A program made the position numbers and the translations under genes. A stretch of DNA of 64,000 nt from Rubrivivax sp. Lineage in GTDB: Bacteria > Pseudomonadota > Gammaproteobacteria > Burkholderiales > Burkholderiaceae_C. The stretch's first letter is position 1, and each line of letters opens with the position of its first letter. Location: positions 1-64,000 of the forward strand of contig JADJYX010000030.1 in NCBI GenBank assembly GCA_016719535.1, in the 5' to 3' direction. Below are positions 1-9,763 of this stretch, one piece after another. The notes under the pieces are model-generated. The model saw only the letters and a program-made list of their open reading frames with translations. It ran no database searches and was not told where the DNA came from.

Positions 1-2034
1 CTCAACTGACTTTGGTGGCTCGTGCACTTGACGAACACATGGTTCCATTCGCTGCCCTGTGCCTTGTGGCAGGTGATCGCATATCCGAACTTGAGCCTCA
101 ATGCATTGAAGTACGGGTCGGACTTCAGCGTGTGCTTGAATTCCGTGCTCCTCCTGCGCAGGTCCTGGTTACGGATGCAGAAGTCCAAATAGAGCGCCTT
201 GTTCTGATCGGAGGAGAGGTTCGTCTCCTTGCTGTAGAGCAACTCCTCCGAGCACCTTGGCTCGGAAGAAGTGTGGCAGCCCGTCGAGATCGTTGAAACC
301 GATCTCCACATCCCGGAACAGCAAGGGAACCCGAATCTCCTCGAGATTCCCGGACGTTGGCACTCGTCTCTTCAGAGTGATCGTCCGCGTCTCCGGACTG
401 CCGAGCACCTGGCGAATCAGACCAAAGTCCCCGTTGGAGATGAATAGCCCGTTTACATTGGTGTTCGTCACCACCATGACCTTGTCGCCGGCCATCACCT
501 CCTTTTGACCAGGGAAGAAGTGTTCTCGGATCCTATGGTTGTAGTCGGCGACATCCGAGTTCGAGTGGGCGATGACGATAGATTCGCCATTGATCGCGTG
601 GCCGCACGATTCGAGGTAGCGGGCCATCAGGTCCCTGTGCTTCACCTCCTTGACGTCTGGATACCCGAAGTCAATCGACAGTCGGTTGAAGACCTTGTCG
701 CTGAGGGCCTTGCGAATCGGGATCACGTTCGCGATCACACCGCTTTCGGCCTTCTGGCGAACAACCTGCGTCAACTCGAAGCTCGTAGAGCGCACGTGGT
801 GCTCCCGAAAGAGGTAGTCCGAGTCCAACGCCGGTGAGAAATTCATCCCGACGGGCGGCAACTGCGCGCCGTCGCCGATGAAGATCACCTTCTTGGTGTG
901 ATCGTTGTGATCCAGGTTAACGAACTTGAGGAAGTCCTTCAGCAGGAAGCCGGATCCAAACCGGAAGAACTCCGCCTCCTGGTAGACATCGGCGACCATC
1001 GATGCCTCATCCACGATGTAGACGGTGTCCGCGGACAGGTTGTTCACAGCCAGCTGGGCGTAGAACTTGAAGGTCTCCGTCCCGTCCTCCTCTTCGTCGC
1101 GGTACTCGACGAGGTCATCGAAAGAGTAGATGGTCTTGTGGATCGTATAGGCCGGGGACTTGGTCTTGTTGGCGATTACCTTTGACGCCTTGCCCGTCGG
1201 CGCCGCCAGGATGTAGTTGCGGCCGATGGCGCGGAAATACTCGGTCAGGCCCTTCGTGATGAAGGTCTTGCCGGTGCCGGCGTAGCCCTTGAGGAGGAAG
1301 ACGCTTTCCGCGTTGCCTTCAAGGAACTGCCCCAGTCGGTCCACCAGCGTCGACTGGCCATCGTTCAACTCGTACTCGGAGAACGCGTCGCGGATGGCTA
1401 TCTGTCTCCGGGCATGGGTCACCCGAAAGTCTATGGAGCCTGCAGCTTGGGACGCGCAGTCTTTGAAGTCCTGTGCCCTGGCAATGTCCCGCGAATGATG
1501 AAGGGAGCTGACCGTTTCCAAGGCAGCTTGCTCCGACGCAGCCAATCGGGCCAGTTCTTCCTTGGCTGCAGCCAGTTGCATGGACAACTCGTCTGGGGAC
1601 TCGGCCGCCTTGGCTGGGGGTTGCGGTTGCAGGTAGGGCGGATAGCTGCGGGAAACATCACCGCTGTAGGTTCTGTAGAACCACTGGCCGACTAGATAGG
1701 CTTCCTCAAGCAAGTACAGCGAAGTCTCCGTGTCGATTCTCTGGCCGTGGGCTGCCTTATTCCCCAGCATGCGAAAGGCATGAAGCTTCTGAAGGACGGC
1801 GGGGTCGACGACATCCTGGAAGTGCGGTGACTTGAGCTTTTCGAAGAATCCATCAATCGGCTCACTGGGAAGCCTCAGGTCCCGGAAGATCGTGCCGACG
1901 AGGATCTCGCAGAAGCAGCGCAGCTTGATAGTGGCAGTATGGGGGTCGGAGTATGCGTAGCGCTCAGCGAAGCCTGCGTGCTCATACAACTGGGGCCAAC
2001 GCCCTCTTAGTGGGAGAAAGTTGCTTGATTCCAC
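1..2034 (-). CDS. DUF4145-type AAA/UvrD-like DNA helicase, partial, one frameshift
   Basis: A 621-residue frame runs from ATG at 2034 to a stop at 169. Residues ~35-115 resemble a DUF4145 domain (signature GNKAAHG). A coiled-coil stretch (~145-180) precedes an ATPase core with Walker A GYAGTGKT (~250) and Walker B YIVDEASM. The last residues before the stop are not helicase-like. If one base is dropped near 246, the protein continues as VLEELLYSKETNL and keeps going to position 1, including FGYAITCHKAQGSEW, the conserved C-terminal motif of UvrD/RecD-like helicases. The gene is therefore larger than the open frame, carries a one-base insertion, and is cut by the window edge. Such fused helicases are often found in mobile or defence regions, which suits the low-GC, IS-rich surroundings; the exact role is unknown. 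Confidence 0.75.
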
Positions 2035-2129
2035 CCAGACCTACTTAAATCGCTGCCGCATGTTGCCGATCAGCGCGGTTGTACTTGCCCTGCCAATACA
2101 CGGGACCGGGAGGGATGGGCCACGCTCTG

Positions 2130-3176
2130 CTATAGCGCCAGGCGAACGCGGACCGGCCTATGGTCGCTGCCGAGGTTCGGCCCGAGCGAGGCCCCCTCTA
2201 CTCTGACGCCTGGCGTCACAAGTACGTGGTCGAGCGGCAGTATTGAAAGCCACCCCCAAGCATTGGGCCAGGTTGGCTCGAGCCCGCTGGCGCGCCGTAG
2301 TGGCGCGGTAGCTCGCAAGCCTGTCGACCAGGGTGTGTCGTTCATGTCGCCCAAGAGGACGCCTGGGATGCCGGCCTTGGTCAGCCGTCCGGCCTCAAGA
2401 CGCAGAGTGGCATCGCGCTCGCTCGCATAGGCGGTGCTTATGGGCGGCATTGGATGCACGGCAGTCAAGGCGACCTTGTTGCCTCGAACATCCATCACGA
2501 GACGCAGCGTCAGAGTTGCCAACGTGTCGACAGGACTCACCTTCTCGAACGATTCAATCGGGTACCTCGAAAGTACGCCGAGTCCGAATTGGTCCTCGCT
2601 CGGCGCGAGCACCCGATGCGGGTAAACAGCTAGCACTTCGGGGCCAGTCACCGTGGCCATCGCTGACTCTGTGAACTCCTGCAGCGCAATGACGTCCGGC
2701 CCGTCGCCGGAGAGGAGCCAAGCCGCGAGCTCGGCATGGTCCTCGCGCTCGAAGTTCAGGTTGGCGCTGGCCACCGTGAGTATGGCCGGCGAGGCCTCGG
2801 AAGTCTTGAGCGGCTTCGCGCTCGGTGACTGGTGCAGCCAGGCCGCCACGACCATGCCGAGCGGCACGACGACGTACCACCGATGGCCGAATGACAACCA
2901 ACAGGCGAGCGTGGCGCCAAGGAGAGCCAGTCCCGCGTACGCCCACTGTCAATGCGACGCCAGACCAACGAGCCAACTTACTGCGTCTGGCGTAACGGCA
3001 TCTGGCAGGTAGGGGGCGAAAGTGCTGGCGGCACCGAGTGCGCACAGCCACGCGAGGATGCCAGCGCGCCGCGCGACAGCGACAGCTATGCGGTCCTTCA
3101 GGCTGCGTCGCTGTCCAGTCGATTGCACTGGACCGGCGTTGGGCCAGATGTCGACTGCTGAATTCCAGCGCCTCAC
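2130..3176 (-). pseudogene. Membrane-anchored endonuclease/exonuclease/phosphatase (EEP) protein, interrupted by a stop codon
   Basis: One reading frame runs from GTG at 3176 to a stop at 2130 but is cut by an in-frame TGA at 2949-2951. Before the stop lie about 75 residues with a hydrophobic helix. After it come more hydrophobic segments and the EEP (DNase I-like) domain, with the expected DVIALQEF, LLGDMNDTPW and SDHRP motifs. The two halves join naturally if the TGA was TGG (ASHWQWAYAG), giving a ~347-residue membrane-bound nuclease of usual size. A shorter protein could still start inside the second half at 2897. The start overlaps the stop of the upstream gene as GTGA, so the two genes are translationally coupled. 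It is either a recent nonsense mutation or a base-call error. Confidence 0.7.
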
Positions 3177-3598
3177 AGGCTCCCACCACCAACGCTGCTC
3201 GGACCGCCACGAAGGAGCGCGGCCGCCTCCGCGGCTAGCTCGCCCAGCGACCCCTTATACATCCAGATCAGACCGACCGCCCAGAACAGCGACAGTGAGG
3301 CCGGCGCATTAGCCTCCCGCATCAGTCCCGGCGCCAAAGGATTCACGATCGACCAGTACGCGGCGTAGCAGCCGTCGACCCCGAACCATGTCAGGAGGAG
3401 CATGGCTGGCCAGTGGCGCCAGCAGCGCTCCACGATGACCCGCACGCACCAAGGTGCCGTGACGTAGGCGACCAGCGCCATCAGGACACTGACTGGGATG
3501 TCCCAGTCTGGCGCCTCGTAGTGGAACGACCCGGCAATGAGAAGCCCCAGGCCGATCGCCAGCGTAGCGATCTTCCAGGGACGAACGAGTTCTAGCAT
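3173..3598 (-). CDS. Small integral membrane protein, unknown function
   Basis: The 141-residue product starts MLELVRPWKIATLAIGLGLL and has about four hydrophobic segments (roughly residues 8-28, 38-55, 63-85 and 100-118), so it should lie in the inner membrane. I recognise no conserved family. It is the first gene of a two-gene unit: its stop overlaps the GTG start of the downstream EEP nuclease by four bases. The pairing suggests a membrane partner for that enzyme, but the sequence offers nothing more. Confidence 0.65.
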   Translation of the reverse strand: MLELVRPWKIATLAIGLGLLIAGSFHYEAPDWDIPVSVLMALVAYVTAPWCVRVIVERCWRHWPAMLLLTWFGVDGCYAAYWSIVNPLAPGLMREANAPASLSLFWAVGLIWMYKGSLGELAAEAAALLRGGPSSVGGGSL

Positions 3599-3710
3599 GA
3601 CCGCAGATTCTGGCCTCTGTCGTCAACCAGAAGACCTACTTGCTGCCTCATTGATACACCGCCCCGTGCGGAATGCCTCGCCAGCAGTGCCTGCGCAGGT
3701 GGCGAAGGCG
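3599..3710. other. Intergenic gap, nothing recognised
   Basis: These 112 bases separate the small membrane protein gene from the DUF1173-like fragment. No gene, clear hairpin or promoter was seen. Confidence 0.4.
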
Positions 3711-4250
3711 TCATCCCACGATCGGAATCAGCGGCGCCGGCAACGACGGCATCAAGTCCACGTTGCACCACACCCAGGCCGCCGGACCCATCGCCGCAAT
3801 CGCCCGCTCCTTGGCAGCACGCTCCGCCGGGGCCATGAACGGGCTGAGCAGATGCAGCGGCACCGCAGCGCGGCCGGCATCGAGCAGCAACGCATTCGCG
3901 AACTCCGAGACGCTCCTGGCGTCGTAGCGCAGTGGCTTGAGGAATCGTCGCTGCTGCGCCACCAGCGCCTGGATGAGCGGCAGCTCGTGCACGCCCTCCA
4001 CCGGTATCCAGTGCTCGCTGGTCAGCATCAAACTCAGAGATTCGACTTCGTAGGTCTGCTCCCTGCGAGCGCGGATGAGGGCCGCCATCATGAGGTGAAC
4101 CCCGACGCCCGTGTCCGCATCGCGTGCCTCGAACAGCGGCCCGAAGACACGTTCGGTGCGCTCCCACAGCCGATTCGAGGCCAGCTGTTGGCGGTTGTGA
4201 CCCAGCGCGCAAATGTGGCTGTGAGGCTGCGCTTTTTGATGGATCTGCTG
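3711..4250 (-). pseudogene. C-terminal fragment of a DUF1173-like protein
   Basis: About 180 residues are readable, ending at 3711, with motifs such as WIPVEGVHEL, RRFLKPLRYDA, FANALLLDAG and PAAWVWCN. These match my memory of the C-terminal half of DUF1173 proteins, which sit in integrative conjugative elements; no search was run. The cysteine-containing N-terminal half is absent. Upstream (above ~4250) the frame enters the end of the IS21-type element, so the gene appears cut by that insertion. The missing half is not visible on the far side of the element, so a deletion or rearrangement must also have occurred. Confidence 0.45.
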
Positions 4251-4320
4251 GGCGAGTCTGTTCCGGTCGCGCGGCTGCGGTGACCGGCGGCGCCGGCAGT
4301 GCTGGTGGGATACCCTTTGA

Positions 4321-4563
4321 TCAGAACGGCACGTCGGCTTCGTCGATGTCGTCTGCGGCGTCGTGCGCAGCGGTGCGCTGCTGGCCACGCAGCACCTGCT
4401 GGATCTGCAGGCCGTAGTGGGCCCAGACGCGCTCGCGCAGTTCGTCGAGGATTTCGAAGACTGCGACGGCCTGCTCGGGCGACCAGTCGGTGGGCAACGT
4501 CATCGGCATCGCTGCCCGTCCGTGCTGGACGATGGCCGCTGGCGCGGCGCGCCGGCGCGTCAT
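4321..4563 (-). CDS. Small third ORF of the IS21 element
   Basis: The 80-residue protein begins MTRRRAAPAAIVQHGRAAMP and ends in an acidic tail (DIDEADVPF). Its ATG overlaps the istB stop as ATGA, so translation is coupled. Accessory ORFs like this follow istB in some betaproteobacterial IS21-type elements; their function is unknown. It contains the segment WSPEQAVAVFEILDEL, likely helical. It is intact here. Confidence 0.55.
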   Translation of the reverse strand: MTRRRAAPAAIVQHGRAAMPMTLPTDWSPEQAVAVFEILDELRERVWAHYGLQIQQVLRGQQRTAAHDAADDIDEADVPF

Positions 4564-5336
4564 GACTTGCCCGCCCTGGGCTTGGACGAGCGGCGCTGCT
4601 CGGCCTTGAGCGCGGCACGCGCCTTGGCCTCCTTGAGCCGGTAGGACTCGCCCTCGATGGCCACCACTTCGCAGCGGTGGACGAGCCGGTCGATCAGCGA
4701 GACCGTGCAGGCCGCGTTGGGGAACACCTCGCCCCACTCCTTGAAGGCGCGGTTGGTCGTGATCACGGTGCTCTTGTGTTCGTAGCGCCGGCTGATCAGC
4801 TCGAACAGCAGATCGGCATGCCGGTTCGAGTACGACAGGTAGCCCACCTCGTCGATGAGCAGCAGGGAGTCGCTGTCCAGCGCGGCCAAGTCGCCCAGCA
4901 ACTGCCCGGCGGTGGTGAACAGCACCGTCTTGCCTTCGATGAGCGCCTGATGCCCGAGGTTGCAGGCCAGCATCGACTTGCCCACGCCATTGGGACCGAC
5001 CAGCACCACGTTGGTGGCGTCCGTCATGAACGACAGCGTCATCAACTCCTGCACCGCTGCGCGGTCGCAACTCTTGGGCCAATCCCAATCGAAGTCGGCC
5101 AGCGGCTTGAAGCGCCCGATGTGTGCCGAGCGCAGCCGCCGCTCCAGGCTGCGCCGGGCACGCTCGGCTTCCTCCCAGCCGAGCAGTTCGCCCGTCCAGG
5201 CGGTCCTTGCCGGGTCGCCCTGCACGGCATCCCAGTGGGCCAGCAGGCCCATCAGGCGCAGTGCCAGGGCGCGCTCCTTGAACTGGGGCAGATCGGCAGG
5301 CGCCAACACGATAGGCGTTCTTGCAGCGGCGGTCAT
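4560..5336 (-). CDS. istB: IS21-family helper ATPase IstB (outer element)
   Basis: The 258-residue protein is a normal-length IstB: an AAA+ DnaC-like ATPase that assembles on target DNA and stimulates the IstA transposase. Walker A is GPNGVGKS and Walker B LLLIDEVGYLSYSN; a TTNRAFKEW motif follows. The start chosen is ATG at 5336, because it overlaps the istA stop (5333) as ATGA, the usual IS21 arrangement; a longer frame upstream has no family similarity. The protein looks intact although its istA partner is broken. Confidence 0.88.
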   Translation of the reverse strand: MTAAARTPIVLAPADLPQFKERALALRLMGLLAHWDAVQGDPARTAWTGELLGWEEAERARRSLERRLRSAHIGRFKPLADFDWDWPKSCDRAAVQELMTLSFMTDATNVVLVGPNGVGKSMLACNLGHQALIEGKTVLFTTAGQLLGDLAALDSDSLLLIDEVGYLSYSNRHADLLFELISRRYEHKSTVITTNRAFKEWGEVFPNAACTVSLIDRLVHRCEVVAIEGESYRLKEAKARAALKAEQRRSSKPRAGKS

Positions 5337-6431
5337 GGTTCGTCCTCGGAGTGGGTCGGCGCAGGCGTCGACGGTGTGGTGGGTTTGCCGGTTGGCTCGG
5401 TGCGCGGGCACAGCGCGTCGTAGGCCGCCAGCCCGTGTGCTTGCACCATCACGTCCATCGAGCGCGCCCGCTCGGACAGCGGGGTGTCCACCGGCGGCGG
5501 CGTGCGGGTGGCCTCGCGGGCACGTTCGAGCGCCAGGCGAACGGCGTTGGGATGCGGCACATCACGCGCCAGGGCCTCCAGGACGGCTGGTTGCATCGGC
5601 GTGGCGCCATAGCGGTCCAGCAGCCGCGACAGCCCCAAGGTGACCGCGCCCAGGTTGTGCCCGCGCGCGGCGGCGCGCTGCAGCAACTCGGCCACCGCCG
5701 GCACGGCCTGCGTCAGCCGGTCGGTGGCGCGGTGGGCTCGCGCGCCGCGCTTGTGATCGACCAGCGCCTGGAGATGTTCTTGCTGCTCGATCTGCGCTCC
5801 GCGGTCCCAGCTGCGCCGATGGGTGGCCAGCACCGCGGCGCCGTCGAGCACGCGCAGTCGCTCGGGCTCGGCCAGCACCGTCAGCGTGCGCCGCACATGG
5901 GTGTGGGGAATGGAGTAGTCGTTGAGGTCGAAGCGCACATAGGGGGTCTTGCCGGCGTGGACCTGCACGCGCTCGGCTACCGGGTAGTCGTTCTCGGGCA
6001 ACGTCATCAGGCTGGCCTGCTCGACCACCCAGGCCTGGCGCACCGTCAGCCGGTCGTCCTCGGGCCAGCGCCGATCACAGGCGTGGCCCTCGCACCAGGC
6101 CCGCGCCTGCGCGTTGAGGTCGTCCAGGTCGGTGAACGTGCGGGCGGCGAAGAAGTTGTCGCGGATGTAGCGGATGCTGCGTTCGACCCGGCCCTTCTCG
6201 TTGCCGCGCGCCACGGCCACCGGGCGCGGCTCGTAGCGGTGGGCGGCGGCGAAGGCCAGCAAGTCGGCGTTGAAGCGGATGGCCGAACCGCTGGCATGAT
6301 CCACGCGCTCGAGCACGGCGCTCTTCAGGTTGTCGTACAGCAGCACCCGGGCCACGCCGCCGAAGGCGGCGAAGGCCAGCACATGGCCGAGCAGGAAGCT
6401 GTCCATGCGGGCGTTCAGGCTGAAGCGCAGG
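5333..6431 (-). pseudogene. istA: IstA transposase, 3' portion (outer element)
   Basis: From about FSLNARMDSFLLGHVLAFAA onward this is the C-terminal two thirds of an IS21 transposase. It contains the second catalytic Asp (LLYDNLKSA) and the catalytic Glu region (NEKGRVERSIRY) of the DDE domain, then the beta-barrel region that ends at the stop at 5333. The HTH and first catalytic Asp are missing here; they lie at 9294-9763 in the same orientation. Residues before position 6431 in the open frame are the end of the inserted element and are not part of this protein. Joining the two halves gives RRIFLRFSLNARMDS, as expected for an uninterrupted istA. Confidence 0.85.
6426..6431. repeat. 6-bp target-site duplication, left copy (CGCAGG)
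   Basis: CGCAGG immediately precedes the left end of the inner element and is repeated at 9294-9299 right after its right end. Removing one copy together with the insert restores the istA reading frame. Confidence 0.8.
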
Positions 6432-6444
6432 TGCGTATTCCACG

Positions 6445-6553
6445 CCATCGCGGACAGCGTTCCACGCTGATGGCGGGCAGCATTCCGCCGTGATGGCGGA
6501 CACCGTTCCGGGCGGATGGCGGACAGCGTTCCAGCCTGATCGCGGACACCGGC
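6445..6553. repeat. Tandem ~23-bp subterminal repeats, left end of inner element
   Basis: About four to five diverged copies of a ~23-bp unit with the core GATGGCGGACAGCGTTCC run head to tail. IS21-family ends characteristically carry such multiple transposase-binding repeats. The last copies read GATCGCGGACACC. Confidence 0.75.
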
Positions 6554-6613
6554 GAGGTGTCCTGAGTGACCCAACGAGGCATAGGCCGCCCGGTTTTTTG
6601 ACCGGGAGAAGCG

Positions 6614-8153
6614 ATGCCCACACCAAGGGTCCTCATGAGCAAGATCAGACGAGCACTGCAACTACTGGCCGACGCCGGCCTGAGCACGCGGCAGGTCGCC
6701 GCGGCGCTGAACATCAGCAAGACCACCGTCAGCGAGATCGCGATGTATGCGCGCGACGCCGGCGTGGACGGCCGCTGGCCAGCACCCTCAGCGACGACGA
6801 ACTGCAGGCGCGGCTGTACCCGCCGCCACGCCCGCGCAGCACGCACCGGCGCGAGCCCGACTACCCCGCGTTGCACCAGGAACCGCGCCCTGGCGTGACC
6901 CTGCAACTCCTGTGGGGGAGTACCGCGCAGACGCTGAGGCCCAGGCCTACCGCTACAGCGCCTTCTGCGAGAAGTACCGCGCCTGGGCCAAGACGCTCAA
7001 GCGCTCGATGCGCCAGATCCACCCCGGCGGTGAGCGGCTGTTCGTCGACTACGCCGGCCAGACAGTGCCGGTGGTCGATGCGGCCAGCGGCGAGATCCGC
7101 CGCGCGCAGGTGTTCGTGGCCGTGCTGGGCGCGTCGAACTACACCTACGCCTGTGCCACCTGGCAGCAGACGGCCACCGACTGGGGGCTCGATCATCGCG
7201 ACGCTGGCGTTCATCGCCGGCGTACCCCGGCTGCTGGTGCCCGACCAACCGCGCGCTGATCGCCAACCCCGACGCCTACGAGCCGGTCACCGCCCGGCTG
7301 ATGCAGGAACTGGGCGAGCACTACGGCGTGGCGGTGCTGCCCGCACGCCCAGGGCGGCCGCAGGACAAGGCCAAGGTCGAAGTCGGCGTGCAGGTGGTCG
7401 AGCGCTGGATCCTGGCGCGGCTGCGCAACCGGCGCTTCTTCACCCTGGCCGAGCTTAACGGTGCCATCGCGTCGCTGCTGGCCGATCTGAACCAGCGTCC
7501 GTTCAAGAAGCTGCCCGGCTGCCGGCGCAGCGCCTTCGAGGCGCTGGACGCGCCGGCCCTCAGCCACTGCCCGCCGTGGCGATGGTGCTGGCGCAGTTCA
7601 AGCCCGCGCGGGTGAACATCGACTACCACGTCGCCTTCGAGGGCCACTACTACTCGGTGCCGCACCAGCACGTCGGAGCGGCGGTGGAACTGCGCATCAC
7701 GGCCAGCACGCTGGAGGGGCCGCTGCGCCGCCAGCGCATCGCCGCCCATGCCCGCAGCCACCGCGTCGGCGGCTTCACCACGGTGGCCGAGCACATGCCG
7801 GCCTCGCACCGGGCGCACCTGCAGTGGACGCCTGCCAAGCTCATCGCTTGGGGCGAGCGCATCGGCGCGGCCACCGCCGGCGTGGTGCGCTGGCAGATGG
7901 AACACCGCCCGCACCCAGAGCAGGGCTACCGCGCCTGCCTGGGCCTGATGCGGCTGGCCCGGCAGTACGGCGACGAGCGGCTGGAGGCCGCCTGCGCCCG
8001 CGCACAGTCCATCCGGGCGCCGAACTACCGCAGCGTCAAGTCCATCCTGGAGTGCGGCCTGACCGGCAGGACACCGCCTTGCTGGGCGGCGCCGCCTCAC
8101 CCATGCCCAGCCACGACAACGTGCGCGGGCCCGGCTACTACGGCCACCACTGA
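6614..8153 (+). pseudogene. IstA-like transposase of the inner element, multiply frameshifted
   Basis: The protein is readable only by switching frames. The N-terminus (6614, or 6635 at MSKIRRALQLL) carries an HTH (STRQVAAALNISKTTVSEI). The next frame gives STLSDDELQARLYPPP. The third gives the DDE start (HPGGERLFVDYAGQTVPVV), then SIIATLAFIAGVPRLL, then YGVAVLPARPGRPQDKAKVE with the catalytic Glu, and finally a normal C-terminus ending GPGYYGHH at 8153. At least four frame changes occur (near 6778, 6920, 7190 and 8060), with others likely near 7250 and 7560. It cannot make a full-length transposase as it stands. Confidence 0.75.
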
Positions 8154-8209
8154 TGGCCGCCATACCGGCCACGCATCCCACCCTGTCCATCGATCGAGAC
8201 GAACCCACC

Positions 8210-8945
8210 ATGCTCCACCAACACACCTGGACCAACTGCGCGGCCTTCGCCTGGACGGCATGATCGCCGCGCTCAACGACACCGCCACCCAGGCCGCCGC
8301 CGAGGCGCTGCCCTTCGAACAACGTCTGGCGCTGCTGGTGCAGCGCGAGCTCGACTGGCGCGACGGCAAGCGCGTGGCGCGTCTGCTGAAGAACGCCAGG
8401 CTCAAGGTCAGCAGCGCCTGCATCGAGGACATCGACTGGCGGGCTGGCCGCGGCCTGACCGCCACCTCGTCACCGCGCTGGCCGAAGGTGACTGGATCCG
8501 CCGCGGCCGCAACGTGCTCATCACCGGCGCGACAGGTTGTGGCAAGACCTGGCTGGGTTGCGCGCTGGCGCAGCAGGCGGCCCGGCAGGGCTTCACCGTG
8601 CTCTACACCCGTGCCACGAGGCTGCTGCAGGAACTGCAGGTGGCGCACGGCGATGGCAGCTTCGGTCGCCGGCTGGGCGCGCTGGCCAAGCTCGACCTGC
8701 TGGTGCTCGCTGACCCGGCCATCGCGCCGATTGCCGCCCAGGAGCGCCAGGACCTGCTGGAGTTGCTGGACGACCGGGCGGGCAGCCGCAGCACGCTCAT
8801 CACCAGCCAGCTGCCCACCAGCGCGTGGCATCAGTGGCTGGGCGAGCCCACCATCGCCGACGCCATCATGGACCGGCTGCTGCACGGCTCGCACACCCTG
8901 GCGCTCAAGGGCGAGTCGCTGCGCCGGACCAAGGCCCCAGCCTGA
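8210..8945 (+). pseudogene. IstB-like ATPase of the inner element, frameshifted
   Basis: An ATG at 8210 starts MLHQHT, but one base is missing near 8224 before LDQLRGLRLDGMIAAL continues. A second frame change near 8450 leads into the ATPase core with Walker A GATGCGKTW (position ~8525) and a normal end at 8945. Composition and length (~245 residues once repaired) fit IstB. The expected Walker B motif is weak here (LDLLVLADPA, where LLVLDD would be expected), another sign of decay. Confidence 0.7.
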
Positions 8946-9088
8946 CGGCATCCGAGGCGCGCGGCCCCGCGCCGCTCTGCCCCGCCCTTGCCCACCGCGG
9001 CGGCTGTTCGTCGCAGGCGACGCCGCCGCCGTGGACAAGGCTGCCGGGGTGGCGAAGCGAAGACCGATCAAGACGCCTTCGGCACCGG

Positions 9089-9128
9089 GTTATCCACCCG
9101 GCGCCCGGGCGCCGCGTGAATAACCCGG
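9089..9128. repeat. 40-bp near-perfect palindrome
   Basis: GGGTTATCCACCCGGCGCCC is followed by its near-exact complement ending GTGAATAACCC, with only three mismatched pairs and almost no loop. It lies after the inner istB, inside the element, and could form a strong hairpin: a transcription terminator or a relic of another insertion. Confidence 0.6.
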
Positions 9129-9137
9129 CAGCCCGCG

Positions 9138-9293
9138 TTCCACGCTGATCGCGGACAGCGTTCCACCGTGATGGCGGGCAGTTGACCTACCATCCGGACC
9201 GTCACCAGGCACCTCACCAAGGGTGTCCGCGATCGCCTGGAACGCTGTCCGCGATCAGACTGGAATGGGTGTCCGCGATCAGTGGAATGCGCA
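9138..9293. repeat. Right-end repeats of the inner element
   Basis: Two units in the same orientation as the left end (9138-9180, GATCGCGGACAGCGTTCC type) are followed after ~40 bp by three inverted units (9222-9290, GTGTCCGCGATC type). The inverted units are the expected right-end transposase sites. The direct ones are unexpected and may be a remnant of a further element end. Confidence 0.6.
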
Positions 9294-9299
9294 CGCAGG
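9294..9299. repeat. 6-bp target-site duplication, right copy (CGCAGG)
   Basis: Second copy of the CGCAGG found at 6426-6431; it directly follows the inner element's terminal CA. Confidence 0.8.
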
Positions 9300-9763
9300 A
9301 AGATGCGGCGCGAGTAGCTCAGCACCATCACGAAGGCCATCAGCGGGCGCTTGGCGCGGCCGACCACCAGGTGGCCGAAGTGGCCCCAGTCGACCTGTGC
9401 CTGCTCAGCAGGCAGCGTGCGCAGCCGCAGGTAGGCCTCGGCCGCAGGACGCGGGCGGTGGCAGGCCACGAGGTGGCGGAAGTGGTCGGGCCCGCCGGTG
9501 TAGCCGCGCTGGCGCACCATGGCGTGCAAGCGGCTGGCGGTGAGCGAGGGGAACTTGGCCAGCGTCTCGCGGATGAAGGGCAGGTAGGCGTCGACCTGGC
9601 TGGGCCGCAGGGGTGTCTCGGCGCGCATGACGCAGGCCTGGCCGAGCACGCGCTGCACGGTGTCGCGGTGCAGGTGCAGCTGGCTGGCGATGGTGCCCAC
9701 GCGCCAGCGCTCGGCTTGGTACAGGCGCAGGATCTGCGCGCGCAGTTCAGGGGCTATGGCCAC
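9294..9763 (-). pseudogene. istA: IstA transposase, 5' portion (outer element)
   Basis: The likely start is GTG at 9763 (VAIAPELRAQILRLYQAER), overlapping the end of the upstream zinc-ribbon ORF by 17 bases. The fragment carries the N-terminal HTH (RVGTIASQLHLHRDTVQRV) and the first catalytic Asp (AQVDWGHFG), then reads LSYSRRIFLR and enters the inner element. Its continuation is at 5333-6431. Confidence 0.85.

Larger units (their letters stand above)
6432..9293 (+). mobile_element. Inner IS21-like element inserted into istA of the outer element
   Basis: The 2,862-bp element begins TGCGTATTCCAC and ends GTGGAATGCGCA, a near-perfect terminal inverted repeat with the TG...CA ends of IS21-family transposons. 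It is flanked by the direct repeat CGCAGG. Several ~23-bp subterminal repeats lie at both ends, another IS21 hallmark. It encodes istA- and istB-like genes on the plus strand, opposite to the outer element; both carry several frameshifts. It belongs to a different IS21 subgroup from its host element, judging by the unlike protein sequences. Confidence 0.85.

Noticed and set aside
6445..6553. Short tandem repeats considered as a CRISPR array
   Set aside because: Units are contiguous without spacers and match the subterminal repeats of an IS21-type element.
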